This document shows, one piece after another, positions 6,120 through 6,184 of a DNA stretch of 6,184 bases. Every line of letters begins with the position of its first letter. Positions within the stretch are counted from its first letter, which is position 1. The stretch comes from Actinomycetota bacterium (lineage in GTDB: Bacteria > Actinomycetota > Actinomycetes > Nanopelagicales > Nanopelagicaceae). The DNA lies in contig CANKCX010000047.1 in assembly GCA_947480375.1 (NCBI GenBank), positions 1 to 6,184 of the forward strand, read 5' to 3'. The position numbers and the translations under genes are program-made. A model generated the notes under the pieces. It was not told the origin of the DNA. It saw only the letters and a program-made list of their open reading frames with translations, and did not search any database.

Positions 6120-6131
6120 GCCCAAAGGTTA
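6120..6131 (-). promoter_or_regulatory. Probable -10 box of a leaderless promoter for the SRPBCC-glucokinase operon
   Basis: On the minus strand TAACCT (6131-6126) is followed by six bases and the ATG at 6119. This matches TANNNT at the same spacing as the exporter and acyltransferase genes. No convincing -35 box is seen, and there is no Shine-Dalgarno site. Confidence 0.55.
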
Positions 6132-6159
6132 CCCGCAATATCTTGGCTTAACATCTACC

Positions 6160-6184
6160 AAAAACCCGCTCCTCGGCGATAGCG
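6160..6184 (-). terminator. Probable intrinsic terminator of an upstream minus-strand gene, cut by the window edge
   Basis: On the minus strand CGCT (6184-6181), a 10-base loop and AGCGGG (6170-6165) are followed directly by five T (6164-6160). Four stem pairs are visible. The stem would be six pairs if the next plus-strand bases are GG, which the window does not show. It fits the end of a minus-strand gene to the right, making the SRPBCC gene the first of its own unit. Confidence 0.5.

Noticed and set aside
6120..6125. In-frame TTG two codons upstream as the SRPBCC start
   Set aside because: The ATG at 6119 is a stronger codon and sits at the ideal distance from the TAACCT box; the TTG would fall before the expected transcription start.

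Overview
The window looks like chromosomal DNA from a low-to-mid-GC actinobacterium with compact, streamlined gene packing. The best guess is a freshwater acI-type lineage (Candidatus Nanopelagicales, Planktophila-like). Reasons: actinobacterial-type inositol-1-phosphate synthase closely resembling the Mycobacterium tuberculosis enzyme; a PadR regulator directly upstream of it, as I recall for Rv0047c-ino1; an actinobacterial ROK glucokinase next to a SRPBCC protein; roughly 45% GC by eye; and almost no space between genes. The lineage is inference, not proof.

Layout. Positions 1-1320 (minus strand) hold a padR-ino1 pair, with ino1 cut by the left edge. Positions 1321-1450 are the only sizeable gene-free stretch. 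They hold a dense, partly nested set of inverted repeats built on the word TATATC/GATATA, the natural candidate for the PadR operator. Positions 1451-2841 (plus strand) hold a LysE/RhtB-type exporter and a Cas4/RecB-like PD-(D/E)XK nuclease. Positions 2842-3552 (minus) hold a PlsC-like acyltransferase. It meets the nuclease gene stop-to-stop with no spacer and is divergent, over 45 bp, from an alpha/beta hydrolase with an unusual two-helix membrane tail (3598-4725, plus). Positions 4722-6119 (minus) hold an operon of a SRPBCC protein followed by a ROK glucokinase. The glucokinase shares the palindromic stop TTAA with the hydrolase. A probable intrinsic terminator of a further gene is cut by the right edge.

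Function. The left block makes inositol phosphate, the precursor of phosphatidylinositol and, in many actinobacteria, mycothiol, and probably regulates its own synthesis. The middle and right blocks contribute amino-acid or metabolite export, DNA processing, phospholipid acylation, ester hydrolysis and glucose phosphorylation. Genes that head transcription units tend to show a TANNNT box six bases before the start codon, which suggests leaderless mRNAs. The two genes downstream in operons (ino1 and the glucokinase) instead use TTG starts with Shine-Dalgarno-like sequences, just after the upstream gene's stop. I see no tRNA, rRNA, CRISPR array, insertion sequence or clear novel multi-gene system. 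The most interesting items are the operator array, the hydrolase fusion, and the stand-alone four-cysteine nuclease.
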